DNA of 64,000 nucleotides from Wolbachia pipientis (GCA_023052945.1 CP095495.1:434001-498000), one strand, 5' to 3'; positions 28,236 through 37,266 are shown, numbered from the stretch's first letter. The notes: generated from the sequence alone by a model not told the origin. Program-made: numbers and translations.

Positions 28236-29072
28236 ATGATTAGTAAAAAAACGTTAGCAGTTACAGCACTTGCTTTGCTGTTGTCACAACAATCTTTTGC
28301 AAGTGAAACAGAAGGATTTTACTTCGGCAGTGGGTATTATGGTCAATTTTTTAATAGTACGGGTGAACTAAAAACAAGCACTACAGGTATCAAAAATTTG
28401 TCTATAAATGACAGGAGTGCTCAGAATACAAAAGGTCAATTGCTAAGTAAGTATAAAGGAGATTACAATCCACCTTTTGCTGCAAATGTGGCACTTGGTT
28501 ACACAGGAGAATTGGGTAACAACAGCTATAGGGCTGAATTGGAAGGGATGTATTCTTCTGTAAAAGTGGATAATATTGGTTTAGCAAGCAGTCAAATGAC
28601 TGCTTCATACGTAAAAGTAGTTAAAGATACAAATGGTGCAGAAGAAAAACATTTATATGGTGCTATAGTGAATCATGACCAAATTGAGAACATATCTGTA
28701 ATGGCAAATGTTTATCATCATTGGAAAAGTGACCGTTTCTCTTTTTCTCCTTACGTTGGTATTGGAATCGGTGCAACAAGAATGACGATGTTTGAAAAAC
28801 CGTCAATAAGACCCGCAGGTCAATTAAAAGCTGGCCTTGATTATCGCATAAATGAAGATGTAAATATGCATATCGGATATAGAGGTTTTGGTGTTATGGG
28901 TAACAATTTTACATTTCAAGCAATGCAGAAAGAAGTAAAAAAAGCAGATGGTACATCTAGTATTATTGATGAAAAAGATGCACTAGAAGAGAATATAAAT
29001 GTAGGTAATCAACTATTTCACACACACGGCATAGAAGCTGGTCTTACTTTCCACTTTGCCAGCAAAGCTTAA
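28236..29072 (+). CDS. wspB: Outer surface protein WspB, paralogue of the Wolbachia surface protein
   Basis: The 278-residue product has a signal peptide (residues about 1-22, ending QQSFA) and a beta-barrel pattern of alternating hydrophobic strands. It has the surface-antigen family motifs GFYFGSGYYGQF, PPFAANVALGYTGELGNNSYRAELEG, SFSPYVGIGIGATRM and the terminal GIEAGLTFHFASKA with a C-terminal aromatic. Location directly after virD4 is the known position of wspB, which is cotranscribed with the vir operon in some strains (recalled). In some other Wolbachia strains the gene is disrupted by an IS; here it is intact. The purine-rich AGGGGAG eight bases before the ATG supports the start. Confidence 0.92.
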   Translation: MISKKTLAVTALALLLSQQSFASETEGFYFGSGYYGQFFNSTGELKTSTTGIKNLSINDRSAQNTKGQLLSKYKGDYNPPFAANVALGYTGELGNNSYRAELEGMYSSVKVDNIGLASSQMTASYVKVVKDTNGAEEKHLYGAIVNHDQIENISVMANVYHHWKSDRFSFSPYVGIGIGATRMTMFEKPSIRPAGQLKAGLDYRINEDVNMHIGYRGFGVMGNNFTFQAMQKEVKKADGTSSIIDEKDALEENINVGNQLFHTHGIEAGLTFHFASKA

Positions 29073-29107
29073 ACATGTTGCCCTTTAAAAAATGCATAAA
29101 ACCGTTC

Positions 29108-29215
29108 CTGTCATCCTATGGCTTGACCATAGGATCTAGTAAAATATAGATCCCAGTGTCACGCACTGGGATGACGAGGTAAAGGGTGCTGGGATGACAT
29201 AGGATAATATGGGAT
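29108..29215. repeat. Palindromic elements after wspB
   Basis: Two short palindromes lie in tandem. The first is CATCCTATGG...CCATAGGATC; the second is ATCCCAGTGTCACG with its complement CACTGGGATGAC. Both are of the same kind as the elements at 46.8-47.1 kb and inside murD. A third partial unit (GCTGGGATGACATAGGAT) follows. Confidence 0.7.
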
Positions 29216-29233
29216 GAAGGAAGAAAACATTAG

Positions 29234-30073
29234 CTATGTTCTTTTTACAACGATGCACCTTTTCATTCCCGCTAAATCATATACGTATTCTTGAAAAGCT
29301 AATTCGTATGAGGGGATTACTTTGTCAATATCGCTTTGATCTTCACCTATCTCCAATATTGCACACCCATTTTTTTTAAGACACCTCCTTAATATTGGAA
29401 AAATGCTCAAGTAACAGTTTAAACCATCAATTCCACCATCAAGAGCAATTCTTGGTTCCTTTTGCACTTCGGCTTGCAGGTCTTTCAATTTGCTTCTTTT
29501 AATATATGGAGGATTACTGATTATAAGATCGAATGAACCTCTGCACTCTGTCCATGAGCTTGGAAATATTTTGGCTCTGCTGAGAAGATTATGTTTCTTT
29601 GTGTTCTGATAGGCAACTTTGTATGCTTCCAAGCTTTTTTCAAAACCGATCCCAACAGCATATTCATACTCACTAAGTACGGATATCAATAAACAACCTG
29701 TGCCTGTACCAAAATCTGCAATCTTTAGTCTCTGCTTTTTATTTGGGTAATATTTTAACACCGTTGAGATTAGTGTTTCACTATCTGGTCTTGGATCCAA
29801 AACATGCTGGTTAACTATAAAATTTTTACTCCAGAATTCACGATTACCTATTATTTGCGATATTGGATATCTTTCCGCTCTTTTTTTTGTTAATTTCCAA
29901 AATAAAAGTTCTTTGTCTCTTGGTACCTGATTAGTGTGATTCATAATTATGAATGATCTTTCCACTCCAAGTACGTGCTGCATGATGATTTCACAATCTA
30001 AATGTGGTGATTCAACTTTATGTGACGATAATAACTCCGATCCTTCTTGAATTAAAGTGCTGATTGTTTTCAT
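29234..30073 (-). CDS. prmC: Peptide chain release factor N5-glutamine methyltransferase
   Basis: PrmC (HemK) methylates the GGQ glutamine of release factors RF1 and RF2 using S-adenosylmethionine. The 279-residue product has an N-terminal helical domain and a Rossmann-like methyltransferase domain with IADFGTGTGCLLISVLSE (SAM-binding motif I at about residues 117-134), and the catalytic signature SNPPYIKRSKL around residue 183. It ends LAGMKRCIVVKRT. It is divergent from tsaD, with palindromic sequence between them. No defects are visible. Confidence 0.94.
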   Translation of the reverse strand: MKTISTLIQEGSELLSSHKVESPHLDCEIIMQHVLGVERSFIIMNHTNQVPRDKELLFWKLTKKRAERYPISQIIGNREFWSKNFIVNQHVLDPRPDSETLISTVLKYYPNKKQRLKIADFGTGTGCLLISVLSEYEYAVGIGFEKSLEAYKVAYQNTKKHNLLSRAKIFPSSWTECRGSFDLIISNPPYIKRSKLKDLQAEVQKEPRIALDGGIDGLNCYLSIFPILRRCLKKNGCAILEIGEDQSDIDKVIPSYELAFQEYVYDLAGMKRCIVVKRT

Positions 30074-30139
30074 TATTCTAAAAATGTGTTCCTTTCAGCC
30101 AAGAATAGCAATTCCAATTTAGGGTAGCTGCACTAAATC

Positions 30140-30212
30140 CAAGTGTCAAGCACTGGGATACTTAACCGTCATACCGCCGCGGCGCTAACACGTAGCGGAA
30201 TGACGGTTGTCG
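30140..30212. repeat. Partial palindromic element between prmC and tsaD
   Basis: It contains the recurring GTCATACCGCCGCGG and CTAACACGTAGCGGAATGACGG arms, directly joined (GCGGCGCTAACACG) rather than separated as in complete copies. It looks like an internally deleted copy of the family annotated at 31328-31436. Confidence 0.6.
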
Positions 30213-30224
30213 GTAAATCTTTTA

Positions 30225-30260
30225 GCTATAGAAGTTAACTTTGCAGTTAACTTCTATAGC
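30225..30260. repeat. Perfect 16-bp hairpin 42 bases upstream of tsaD
   Basis: GCTATAGAAGTTAACT and its exact complement enclose the loop TTGC. It sits between the divergent prmC and tsaD starts, with no following T run, so it is not a normal terminator. The GCTATAG ends resemble the tips of the palindromic element family. Confidence 0.7.
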
Positions 30261-30301
30261 GTTTCAAGGTATAGTTTTTATAATAAAGTGTTCGAGTATA
30301 C

Positions 30302-31309
30302 ATGAAAACCATTTTAGCTGTTGAAACAAGCTGCGACGAAACTGCAGTAGCGATTGTAAATAGTGAAAAGCAGGTCCTTGCTCACGAGATTCTTTCTCAA
30401 ACAGAACACAAAAAACGCGGTGGGGTGATCCCTGAAATAGCTTCACGTGCTCATATGGAGCATTTAAGTGGTCTAATAAAAAGCGCCGTGGAAAAATCTA
30501 ACCTTAACTTTTGTGACCTCAATGCAATTGCAGCAACATCAGGACCAGGACTCATAGGTGGACTAATGGTTGGTACAATGATGGCTAAAGCAATTGCGCA
30601 TGTAGCACAAAAACCGTTCATTGCAGTGAATCACTTAGAAGCGCATGCATTGGTTATTAGGTTGCTGCATGAGGTAACATTTCCATTTTTAGTCCTACTA
30701 ATATCAGGTGGTCACTGTCAATTTTTAATTGCACAAGATGTAGGTAAATATATTAAACTTGGAGAAACACTTGATGATTCGTTAGGGGAAGCATTTGATA
30801 AAGTTGCTAAGATGCTGGGTTTAAGCTATCCCGGAGGGTCATTAATTGAAAATTTGGCTAAAAAAGGAGATAGTATAAGATTTAAGCTCCCAAGGGCAAT
30901 GATAAAACGTTCTGGATGTAATTTTTCGTTTTCTGGAATCAAAACAGCAGTAAAAAACTTGGTGCAAGAACTTAAAATGAGCGAGCAAGATGTGTGTGAT
31001 GTGTGTGCTTCGTTTCAAGAGTGTATTAGTGACATACTGCTGGACAGGGTTAGTAATGCGATCATTATGGCCGAATCTTTAAATATCAAAATCAATGACT
31101 TTGTGATTACCGGCGGAGTTGCAGCAAATAATTTCTTGAGAGAAAAATTGAAAAAACACACAAACTTAAATATATTTTTTCCCCCTAATAACCTATGTAC
31201 AGATAATGCAGTAATGGTTGGATGGGCAGGAATTGAAAGGTTACAGAAGAATTATATAGATCCACTTAATTTTGCACCAAGGCCAAAGTGGGAATTGGAG
31301 AGTTATTAA
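30302..31309 (+). CDS. tsaD: tRNA N6-adenosine threonylcarbamoyltransferase
   Basis: TsaD transfers the threonylcarbamoyl group to A37 of ANN-decoding tRNAs (t6A). The 335-residue product has the N-terminal AVETSCDETAVAIV (ASKHA phosphate-binding fold), the metal-binding HLEAH at residues 111-115, LISGGHCQF, and the C-terminal ITGGVAANNFLRE and CTDNAVMVGWAG motifs. Length is normal. It is divergent from prmC. Partners tsaB, tsaC and tsaE are not in the window. Confidence 0.97.
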   Translation: MKTILAVETSCDETAVAIVNSEKQVLAHEILSQTEHKKRGGVIPEIASRAHMEHLSGLIKSAVEKSNLNFCDLNAIAATSGPGLIGGLMVGTMMAKAIAHVAQKPFIAVNHLEAHALVIRLLHEVTFPFLVLLISGGHCQFLIAQDVGKYIKLGETLDDSLGEAFDKVAKMLGLSYPGGSLIENLAKKGDSIRFKLPRAMIKRSGCNFSFSGIKTAVKNLVQELKMSEQDVCDVCASFQECISDILLDRVSNAIIMAESLNIKINDFVITGGVAANNFLREKLKKHTNLNIFFPPNNLCTDNAVMVGWAGIERLQKNYIDPLNFAPRPKWELESY

Positions 31310-31327
31310 AAACTCTCAATTCTGAAT

Positions 31328-31436
31328 TATAGCTAAAGTGACTTAGGTTGACCGACAATTTGAAAAACCGTCATTCCGCTACGTGTTAGCGGGATCTCTT
31401 GTTAGCGCCGCGGCGGTATGACGTAGCTCAGCTATA
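31328..31436. repeat. Palindromic element, about 110 bp, after tsaD
   Basis: It begins TATAGCTAAAGTGACTTAGG and ends CAGCTATA, with two internal GC-rich hairpin arms: CCGCTACGTGTTAGCGG, and CCGCCGCG joined to GGCGGTATGACG. It shares its start and arms with copies at 36540-36639, 38846-38969 and (inverted) 44819-44933. It carries no reading frame. Confidence 0.75.
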
Positions 31437-31598
31437 GGCAATGAAGGAAATATTAACTATACTTCTTTTTACCATTGTTTATATTTCCTATTCACATATA
31501 TTAATATTTTACTCACTTAAAGCAGGCTAACTGCCGTTATTAATATTTTTGTAATAAAAATTGTATATGGTGCATGTAATCAAATTAAGAGGAAGATT

Positions 31599-33344
31599 GT
31601 GGAAATTACGCCATCAATAAAAAAAGAATTGAAGCAAAGTACTCTATATATTTGCCTAGAAAAATGCAAAAGTGCATTTTGGTTTATCTTTTGGTTTAGT
31701 GCGGGAATCAATTTATTAATGTTATTCCTACCACTTTATACCTCTCAAGTGCTTGATCGAGTGATATCAAGCGAAAGTGTGTCAACACTAACTATGCTGA
31801 CAATTATCACTTTATCTGCATTTGCATGTTCTGCAATGCTTGAAACTTGTCGATATTTAGCTATGGCAAAAATAGGTGATTGGATCGATAAAACTGCAAC
31901 ACCAGATCTGATAGTAAGGTCAATCAGGCTAACGTCAGTGCAGAGCTCAACTTCAAGTGGTGAAGCAATACGAGATCTCGGGGTAATAAAAAATTTCATT
32001 ACAGGAAATGGCATATTCTCACTGTTTGATACTCCATGGTCGTTAATTTACCTTGTTGTGATTTTCATGATACACACCTCCACGGGGTTTATAGCTATTG
32101 CTGGAATTATTATATTAGTCTCTATGGCAATATGGAATGAACTTGCCACTAAACGAATATTACAAGAAACCAACGAAGAAACTATACGGAATATCAATGC
32201 TATAGATGTTGCAACAAGAAATGCAGAAGTAGTTGAAGCTATGGGCATGTCAGAATTCATAGTCTCTGATTGGTGTAAACGAAATGATCAGAATCGAGCA
32301 ATGCAAATTAAAGCACAAAATCGTTCTAATGTAATTACTGGAATCACTAAGTTTTTGCGCTCAACTCTGCAAATATCAGTAATTGGAACAGGTGCATTAC
32401 TTGCAATTACAGCTCATAAAACTGCTGGTAGCATCATCGCTGCTTCAATTTTAATGGGTAGAGTATTAGCACCATTTGACGCTGCGGTTCATACTTGGAA
32501 GTTTTTAAATCAGGCTAGAATGTCATATGGAAGGCTACAAAGACTTATATTAACATCGCCAAAAAGAGAGCAAACGATGGCTCTACCAGAACCTGAAGGA
32601 AAATTGGAATTTGATAGAGTATTTTTTACTCCTTATGGAAGCAATAAGCCAACAGTAAAAGGAATATCATTTATTATAGAACCAGGGGACGTAGTAGGTG
32701 TGATTGGTGCAAGTGCTTCTGGTAAATCCACTATCGCAAAATTAACTGTTGGTGTATGGAAGCCAATATCTGGTGTAGTAAGACTAGATGGCGCTGATGT
32801 ATACACTTGGAATCGGGAAAATTTTGGCAATTATGTTGGTTACTTACCTCAAGATATTGAGTTATTTAACACTAGTGTTAAAGCTAATATTGCTCGCATG
32901 AGACCAGATCCAAATCCTGAAGAAATAATCAAAGCAGCACAAATTGCAGGAATACATGAACTAATACTAAGCTTACCAAATGGATATGATACAACAATAG
33001 GAGGGCCTGGAGGAGTGACGCTCTCTGGTGGGCAAAAACAACTTCTCGGCCTTGCAAGAGCTTTTTATGGAAATACAAAGCTTTTGGTGCTTGATGAGCC
33101 AAATGCCAACCTAGATAGTAATGGGGAAGCGTGCTTAATTAATGCAATCAATGTTGCAAGAAAGCAAAATACTACCACTGTCATCATCACTCATAAGCTA
33201 CCGCTGCTGTCCGTAGTTGATAAAGTGATTCTCATGTCAGATGGTGTCATTTATGCTATGGGACCAAAAGATGAGATTTTGAGCAAATTAGTTGCTCCAT
33301 CATCAAGTACCACAAAAGATGAGCGTTCTTCAGCAAATGGTTAG
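31599..33344 (+). CDS. Type I secretion ABC transporter (permease-ATPase)
   Basis: The 581-residue product is an exporter half-transporter of the HlyB/PrtD kind. It has an N-terminal region without a C39 peptidase domain and a membrane domain with about six helices (residues about 25-300). The ATPase domain has Walker A GASASGKST, signature LSGGQKQ and Walker B LLVLDEPNANLDS. Such proteins work with a membrane fusion protein and TolC to secrete unfolded proteins directly out of the cell. Neither partner is adjacent here. The start is a GTG at 31599 (EITPSIKKELKQST). The last bases may overlap a short open frame listed separately. Confidence 0.88.
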   Translation: MEITPSIKKELKQSTLYICLEKCKSAFWFIFWFSAGINLLMLFLPLYTSQVLDRVISSESVSTLTMLTIITLSAFACSAMLETCRYLAMAKIGDWIDKTATPDLIVRSIRLTSVQSSTSSGEAIRDLGVIKNFITGNGIFSLFDTPWSLIYLVVIFMIHTSTGFIAIAGIIILVSMAIWNELATKRILQETNEETIRNINAIDVATRNAEVVEAMGMSEFIVSDWCKRNDQNRAMQIKAQNRSNVITGITKFLRSTLQISVIGTGALLAITAHKTAGSIIAASILMGRVLAPFDAAVHTWKFLNQARMSYGRLQRLILTSPKREQTMALPEPEGKLEFDRVFFTPYGSNKPTVKGISFIIEPGDVVGVIGASASGKSTIAKLTVGVWKPISGVVRLDGADVYTWNRENFGNYVGYLPQDIELFNTSVKANIARMRPDPNPEEIIKAAQIAGIHELILSLPNGYDTTIGGPGGVTLSGGQKQLLGLARAFYGNTKLLVLDEPNANLDSNGEACLINAINVARKQNTTTVIITHKLPLLSVVDKVILMSDGVIYAMGPKDEILSKLVAPSSSTTKDERSSANG

Positions 33345-33462
33345 TCTACTTACACTAAATTCTGTATCTGAAATAACAACTGTTCCAGTATTACTAGAAA
33401 TGTTTACCATTAGAAATGATATTACAAGAATAGTAAATAGACTAATAACTCCTATTAATTAA
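33337..33462 (+). CDS. Possible small protein (41 residues) overlapping the ABC transporter stop
   Basis: An ATG at 33337 overlaps the transporter stop codon and opens a 41-codon frame (VSLLTLNSVSEITTVPVLLE at the start, ending LITPIN). Overlap suggests coupling, but no ribosome site, family or conservation can be shown from one sequence. The rest of the 33345-33659 gap is AT-rich with no repeat I can recognise, probably the promoter region of the next gene block. Confidence 0.2.
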   Translation: MVSLLTLNSVSEITTVPVLLEMFTIRNDITRIVNRLITPIN

Positions 33463-33659
33463 AGTTAATCGGCAGATAGTGTATATTTCTAATTAATTTA
33501 ATCTATTACCTAAATAGCTTAATATTAGTAGTGATTTTGTGAAAAAATTATAATATAAATAATGTTGCTGCGAAAATTTATAACAATATTTCCCTCTAAC
33601 GTTTAATGAATTTCAATAAATTGCCTTTTTAATTCTAGATAAGTATACGTTTTGTTAAT

Positions 33660-35099
33660 ATGTTTAGTTCAAAATCCAAAAGTAAGTTTATGCTTTCTAT
33701 TGGAGAAGAAGGCATAATGTTACTGTATTTTAAAAATAACACTTTAAATAAAAGGTATTTTGTTAAGGGCAAAAACGATAAGGCAGTTTCCGATTTAATT
33801 TCATGTCTTTCGTCAGATAAAAAAGCACCTTTATACCTAGTGCTTAATCATGCAGATCAAAATTACTCGCTACAGTTTATTACAAGGGCAAACAAGATTA
33901 GTGCCTATCTATCAGCAAAAACAAAGATGGAGCATTTTTCTCGTAATAATGACATAAGTTCAGTTTTTTTGGTTGAGAAGCCAAACAAATTCAATCAAAA
34001 CTGGTGCTATCTTCTTGTTTCATCAAAAGCAAAGCATTTAGTAGAATATTGGTTGAATGTGTTTGTTGAGATAGGCTCCAACTTTAAGGGAATATTAATG
34101 TTTCCTATAGAAATAAGTAATATAACAAAAAAGATTCTACATAAAGATCCTAATAATTGGAAAATTATAGTTGCTGCAACTAAAACGGGAGGCTATAGAC
34201 AAGTGGTTCTTAAAGAGAATAAAATGATATTTACGCGTTTAGTACCATTTACTAATGATAATTTACCAGGAATTATTGCTGGTGGAATATATCAGGAAGT
34301 ACAAGATACTATTCGATCCTTAACTAAGTTTGGGTTTGAAAAAAATAACCCTATCGACCTTTGCATCATAGTGTCAGAAGATATTAAAGCTAGTTTATCA
34401 GTCATAAATTTTTTAGAGAACAGTGTGAACATATTAACTCCATATGAGTTAGGCAAACTATTAGGAGCAGAACTAGCTATAAGTGAAAAAGATAACTTTT
34501 GCGATACCATAATTTTGTTTCATAGCTTTAAGAATAAATTAGCAGCTATTTTTAATACAAAGGAAACTAAAGAATTTTATCTATTCAATTATCTTTATTT
34601 AAACTCTCCTCAAATTTTTCTATACTTCGCTTTGGTTTTAGTTGTAATTAACGCCCTTTGTTTGCTAAATTTGTATTCAAACTTCAGTGTCGCTAATAAT
34701 TTATCTGCAAAGCAGAGCACCTTAAATAACCAATTAACAAAACTTAGCCAAAGCTATAATGTAAAAAAAATAGATGAAATTTATGATTTTATTAATATCA
34801 ATAATATTTTATCAAAAATAGAATACTCTCCTCTTACACAAGTTAAGTATGTAGAAAAGTTAAAAGTACCAGGTATAGAGCTTCGATCATTTGAATGGAA
34901 TTATAATGAGGCAAAAAGTTATATTACCACAACTTTAAGGTTTAATTTTCAATCCGGTAAAAATATTTCCTATCAATACGAGAAACTACGAAAAAATTTA
35001 AACGATAATTTTCGTACCTATGACATTAATATTTCTAACTTACCTGCTGCTAAAGGGCAAAATCTATCTATTGATGTTGAAATAGGAGAGGCAATGTAG
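33660..35099 (+). CDS. PilM-PilN / GspL-like fusion protein (candidate)
   Basis: I do not recognise a close relative, but the layout is telling. The first 310 residues are soluble with an actin-like pattern of alternating strands (FMLSIGEEGIMLLYF, then WKIIVAATKTGGYRQVVLKE and DTIILFHSFK). One helix follows at about 318-340 (IFLYFALVLVVINALCLLNL), then a short coiled coil (LSAKQSTLNNQLTKLSQSYN). The C-terminal domain of about 90 residues has the strand-helix-strand pattern of the PilN/GspL ferredoxin-like fold (PGIELRSFEWNYNEAKSYIT). A GspL, or a fused PilM-PilN, is built the same way. It is the first of three tightly packed genes. Low sequence similarity makes this an inference. Confidence 0.6.
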   Translation: MFSSKSKSKFMLSIGEEGIMLLYFKNNTLNKRYFVKGKNDKAVSDLISCLSSDKKAPLYLVLNHADQNYSLQFITRANKISAYLSAKTKMEHFSRNNDISSVFLVEKPNKFNQNWCYLLVSSKAKHLVEYWLNVFVEIGSNFKGILMFPIEISNITKKILHKDPNNWKIIVAATKTGGYRQVVLKENKMIFTRLVPFTNDNLPGIIAGGIYQEVQDTIRSLTKFGFEKNNPIDLCIIVSEDIKASLSVINFLENSVNILTPYELGKLLGAELAISEKDNFCDTIILFHSFKNKLAAIFNTKETKEFYLFNYLYLNSPQIFLYFALVLVVINALCLLNLYSNFSVANNLSAKQSTLNNQLTKLSQSYNVKKIDEIYDFININNILSKIEYSPLTQVKYVEKLKVPGIELRSFEWNYNEAKSYITTTLRFNFQSGKNISYQYEKLRKNLNDNFRTYDINISNLPAAKGQNLSIDVEIGEAM

Positions 35100-35103
35100 A
35101 TTA

Positions 35104-35712
35104 ATGACTATCTCTCAATTAAAAAGAAAAGCTACAATTCAGTTTATATCGTATTTGTTATTATCTGTTGGATTAATAGGGTTATTAACATATGTTGTTA
35201 TCTATAACGAAAAGGTTTATAATAAAAACCAAATTGCGATTGATAAAATACGTTCTATTAATTTACAGATTACTGGAATTCAAAAAAAGGAAGTTGTTCT
35301 AAATAAAAACCTAGATTTATGGAAAAAAATTTCCTCTTCAAATTTACACAGTAGCAGATACATTGCAAATTTAAATTTCGAGCTTAGCAGGTTATATAAA
35401 AAGTACTCTATATTAGAACCTGAAATATCAATTTCTATACCCGAAGAAGTTGAGCTCTACAACAAAAGTGAACGCACAAAAGTAATAAAAAGTGAAGTGG
35501 TCCTAAATTTAAGTTCAATCAGCGATAAGCATATTTTTTTATTTCTACAGTCTATTCCAAATCTGCCCGGTTATGTTATGATCAAATCTCTTATTTTAAA
35601 CAAGCAGAGAAATATTGATGCTGCAACTATGAATCAAATTTTGAATGGTAATATGATAGAGATAGTGAGAGTTAATATAGTCTTTGATTGGTATACTATA
35701 TTAAGTAGATAA
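35104..35712 (+). CDS. PilO / GspM-like inner-membrane protein (candidate)
   Basis: The 202-residue product has one N-terminal helix (residues about 13-33, FISYLLLSVGLIGLLTYVVI). A coiled-coil stretch spans about 38-75 (INLQITGIQKKEVVLNKNLD). The C-terminal alpha/beta domain contains VVLNLSSISDKHIFLFLQSI followed by GYVMIKSLIL and IVRVNIVFDWYTI. That sequence of hydrophobic strand, helix ending in FL, and later strand is typical of PilO and GspM. It begins four bases after the preceding stop and ends one base before the next gene. Its role as a platform partner rests on order and architecture only. Confidence 0.55.
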   Translation: MTISQLKRKATIQFISYLLLSVGLIGLLTYVVIYNEKVYNKNQIAIDKIRSINLQITGIQKKEVVLNKNLDLWKKISSSNLHSSRYIANLNFELSRLYKKYSILEPEISISIPEEVELYNKSERTKVIKSEVVLNLSSISDKHIFLFLQSIPNLPGYVMIKSLILNKQRNIDAATMNQILNGNMIEIVRVNIVFDWYTILSR

Positions 35713-35713
35713 G

Positions 35714-36532
35714 GTGATGAACATAAAGCTGTTTTTTATTTTTACGCTACTCATTTCCAATGTTAATGCATATTGCAGTTGTGAAGATATCATAGAAAGC
35801 ATAGAAATTTGTAAGGAGTATTCTTGCCGACAATATATTGGCAATGAAGATTTTATTGAGCATAAAATATTAGGATTAAATAGTGGAAATTTATGCGTAT
35901 ATATAGAAAAACAAGGTGATGATGAAATGGTTTGTCATCATTCTCAGTATGGAATGATGATAGAAAAAAGATATTTTGAAAGTATTCTTAAAGTTGGCAA
36001 TCAAGAAATCGATGATTTTATTGATATAGCAAATTTGCGTGCAAAAGAGTGTTTCTTTATTAACAATCAAAAACTAAGCTATACAGATCGGGACGATATA
36101 ATAAGAGAAGCAGTGGAAAGTGACTTTGACGTTTTGTCACAATATAGTAACGTAAAAAGCATTTTTTTTGATGAAGAGCCAGTTAATAGAATGGTCAATG
36201 AAATGGAAAAGTTCAATTTACGGTCTTCAAGAGCTGCAAAAGAGGAGGTATCAGATAATTTCAACTGTAAGGTAGTGAGTTTAGACTCAATTTTATATTT
36301 TTCTCCCGATACATGGAAAGTATGGGTAAATGGAAAGCTGTTTATAAATACTAAGGACTTAAAGGTGCACTCAGTCACTGAAAATTGTGTGACTTTTGTA
36401 TGGGCCGTAGACCAAAAAGCAATAAAAAAGCATGCGAATGATTCTCAAAATGTATATCTTGGACATGGGAGTGTTATGTTTACGCTTTATCCAAAACAAA
36501 AATTTGACTTGGATAGCTTATCTATTAAATAA
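35714..36532 (+). CDS. Secreted PilP / GspC-like protein (candidate)
   Basis: The 272-residue product starts with a signal peptide (NIKLFFIFTLLISNVNA) and has a cysteine-containing N-terminal region (C at about residues 21, 23, 33 and 38). The C-terminal domain from about residue 180 has VSLDSILYFSPDTWKVWVNG, LKVHSVTENCVTFVW and the end LYPKQKFDLDSLSIK. Its order of strands, with a W-x-V-W-x-N-G core and a terminal Leu-Asp motif, resembles the homology region of GspC and PilP, which links inner-membrane platform to secretin. Together with the two preceding genes this forms a conserved type II secretion / type IV pilus-like triplet. A secretin or ATPase is not adjacent. Confidence 0.5.
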   Translation: MMNIKLFFIFTLLISNVNAYCSCEDIIESIEICKEYSCRQYIGNEDFIEHKILGLNSGNLCVYIEKQGDDEMVCHHSQYGMMIEKRYFESILKVGNQEIDDFIDIANLRAKECFFINNQKLSYTDRDDIIREAVESDFDVLSQYSNVKSIFFDEEPVNRMVNEMEKFNLRSSRAAKEEVSDNFNCKVVSLDSILYFSPDTWKVWVNGKLFINTKDLKVHSVTENCVTFVWAVDQKAIKKHANDSQNVYLGHGSVMFTLYPKQKFDLDSLSIK

Positions 36533-36539
36533 CTTAGTA

Positions 36540-36639
36540 TATAGCCAAAGTGACTTAGGTTTACCGACAATTTGAAAAACCGTCATCCCGCTGCTCGTTA
36601 GCGGGATCTCAACATAGATACCGCGGGTGGGTAGCTATA
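36540..36639. repeat. Palindromic element abutting tRNA-Arg
   Basis: Same start (TATAGCCAAAGTGACTTAGG) and same end (GTAGCTATA) as the 31328 copy, with arms CCCGCTGCTCGTTAGCGGG and ACCGCGGGTGGG. It contains CAACATAGATAC, an apparently empty version of the IS5 target. It ends four bases before the tRNA 5' end. Confidence 0.75.
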
Positions 36640-36642
36640 TAT

Positions 36643-36716
36643 GCGCTTGTAGCTCAGTTGGATAGAGCGTTGCCCTCCGGAGGCAAAGGCCGTGGGTTCG
36701 AATCCCTCCAAGCGCA
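36643..36716 (+). tRNA. tRNA-Arg, anticodon CCG
   Basis: The acceptor stem is GCGCTTG (36643-36649) with CAAGCGC (36709-36715) and discriminator A. The anticodon stem TTGCC/GGCAA encloses the loop CTCCGGA, anticodon CCG at 36677-36679, decoding CGG. The D arm is AGCTCAGTTGGATAGAGC and the T loop TTCGAAT, both standard. CCA is not encoded (CTTT follows). Confidence 0.95.
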
Positions 36717-36729
36717 CTTTTAATTAAAT

Positions 36730-36758
36730 TTGACAATAGTACTTTCACATAAGATAAT
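36730..36758 (+). promoter_or_regulatory. Strong promoter upstream of ssb
   Basis: A perfect TTGACA (36730-36735) and GATAAT (36753-36758), spaced 17 bases, lie about 25 bases before the ssb ATG and just after tRNA-Arg. Confidence 0.65.
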
Positions 36759-36783
36759 AAAGGGATTTATTTAGAGCATAATT

Positions 36784-37257
36784 ATGTCTGGTGGTACCAT
36801 AAACAAAGTCATATTAGTTGGTAATTTAGGAAAAGATCCTGAAATTAGGACTACACAAAATGGAAAAGAGATGGCAAGTTTTTCAATAGCCACGTCTGAA
36901 AGTTGGACTGACAAACTTTCCGGTATGCGCTCTGAAAAGACAGAATGGCATAATATTGTAATTTTTAGTGAAGGATTAGTAAAAATCGTCAAAGATTTTG
37001 CACGCAAAGGCAGTAAAGTTTATGTTGAAGGTTCTTTGAGAACTAGAAAATGGACTGACCAAAACGGTAGTGAAAGATACACAACAGAGGTGGTTCTATA
37101 TAATTTTAATAGCGCTCTTACTCTCTTGGATTCGCGACCAAATTCCGATTACAAGCTAAGTGAATACAAGCAAAATGAAACAGAACAAAAAAATAAGCAC
37201 GAAAGTTTTGACAACGATATAAAAGATGAACTAATCGACGATGAAATACCATTTTAA
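36784..37257 (+). CDS. ssb: Single-stranded DNA-binding protein
   Basis: SSB coats single-stranded DNA during replication, repair and recombination. The 157-residue protein has the OB-fold start [20 protein letters not shown]. The core continues with [15 protein letters not shown] and [19 protein letters not shown], and the flexible tail ends in the conserved acidic tip DDEIPF that docks partner proteins. Length is typical. The dapA gene starts 10 bases downstream, so the two are probably one transcript from the promoter at 36730. Confidence 0.97.
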   Translation: MSGGTINKVILVGNLGKDPEIRTTQNGKEMASFSIATSESWTDKLSGMRSEKTEWHNIVIFSEGLVKIVKDFARKGSKVYVEGSLRTRKWTDQNGSERYTTEVVLYNFNSALTLLDSRPNSDYKLSEYKQNETEQKNKHESFDNDIKDELIDDEIPF

Positions 37258-37266
37258 CAATTTAAA

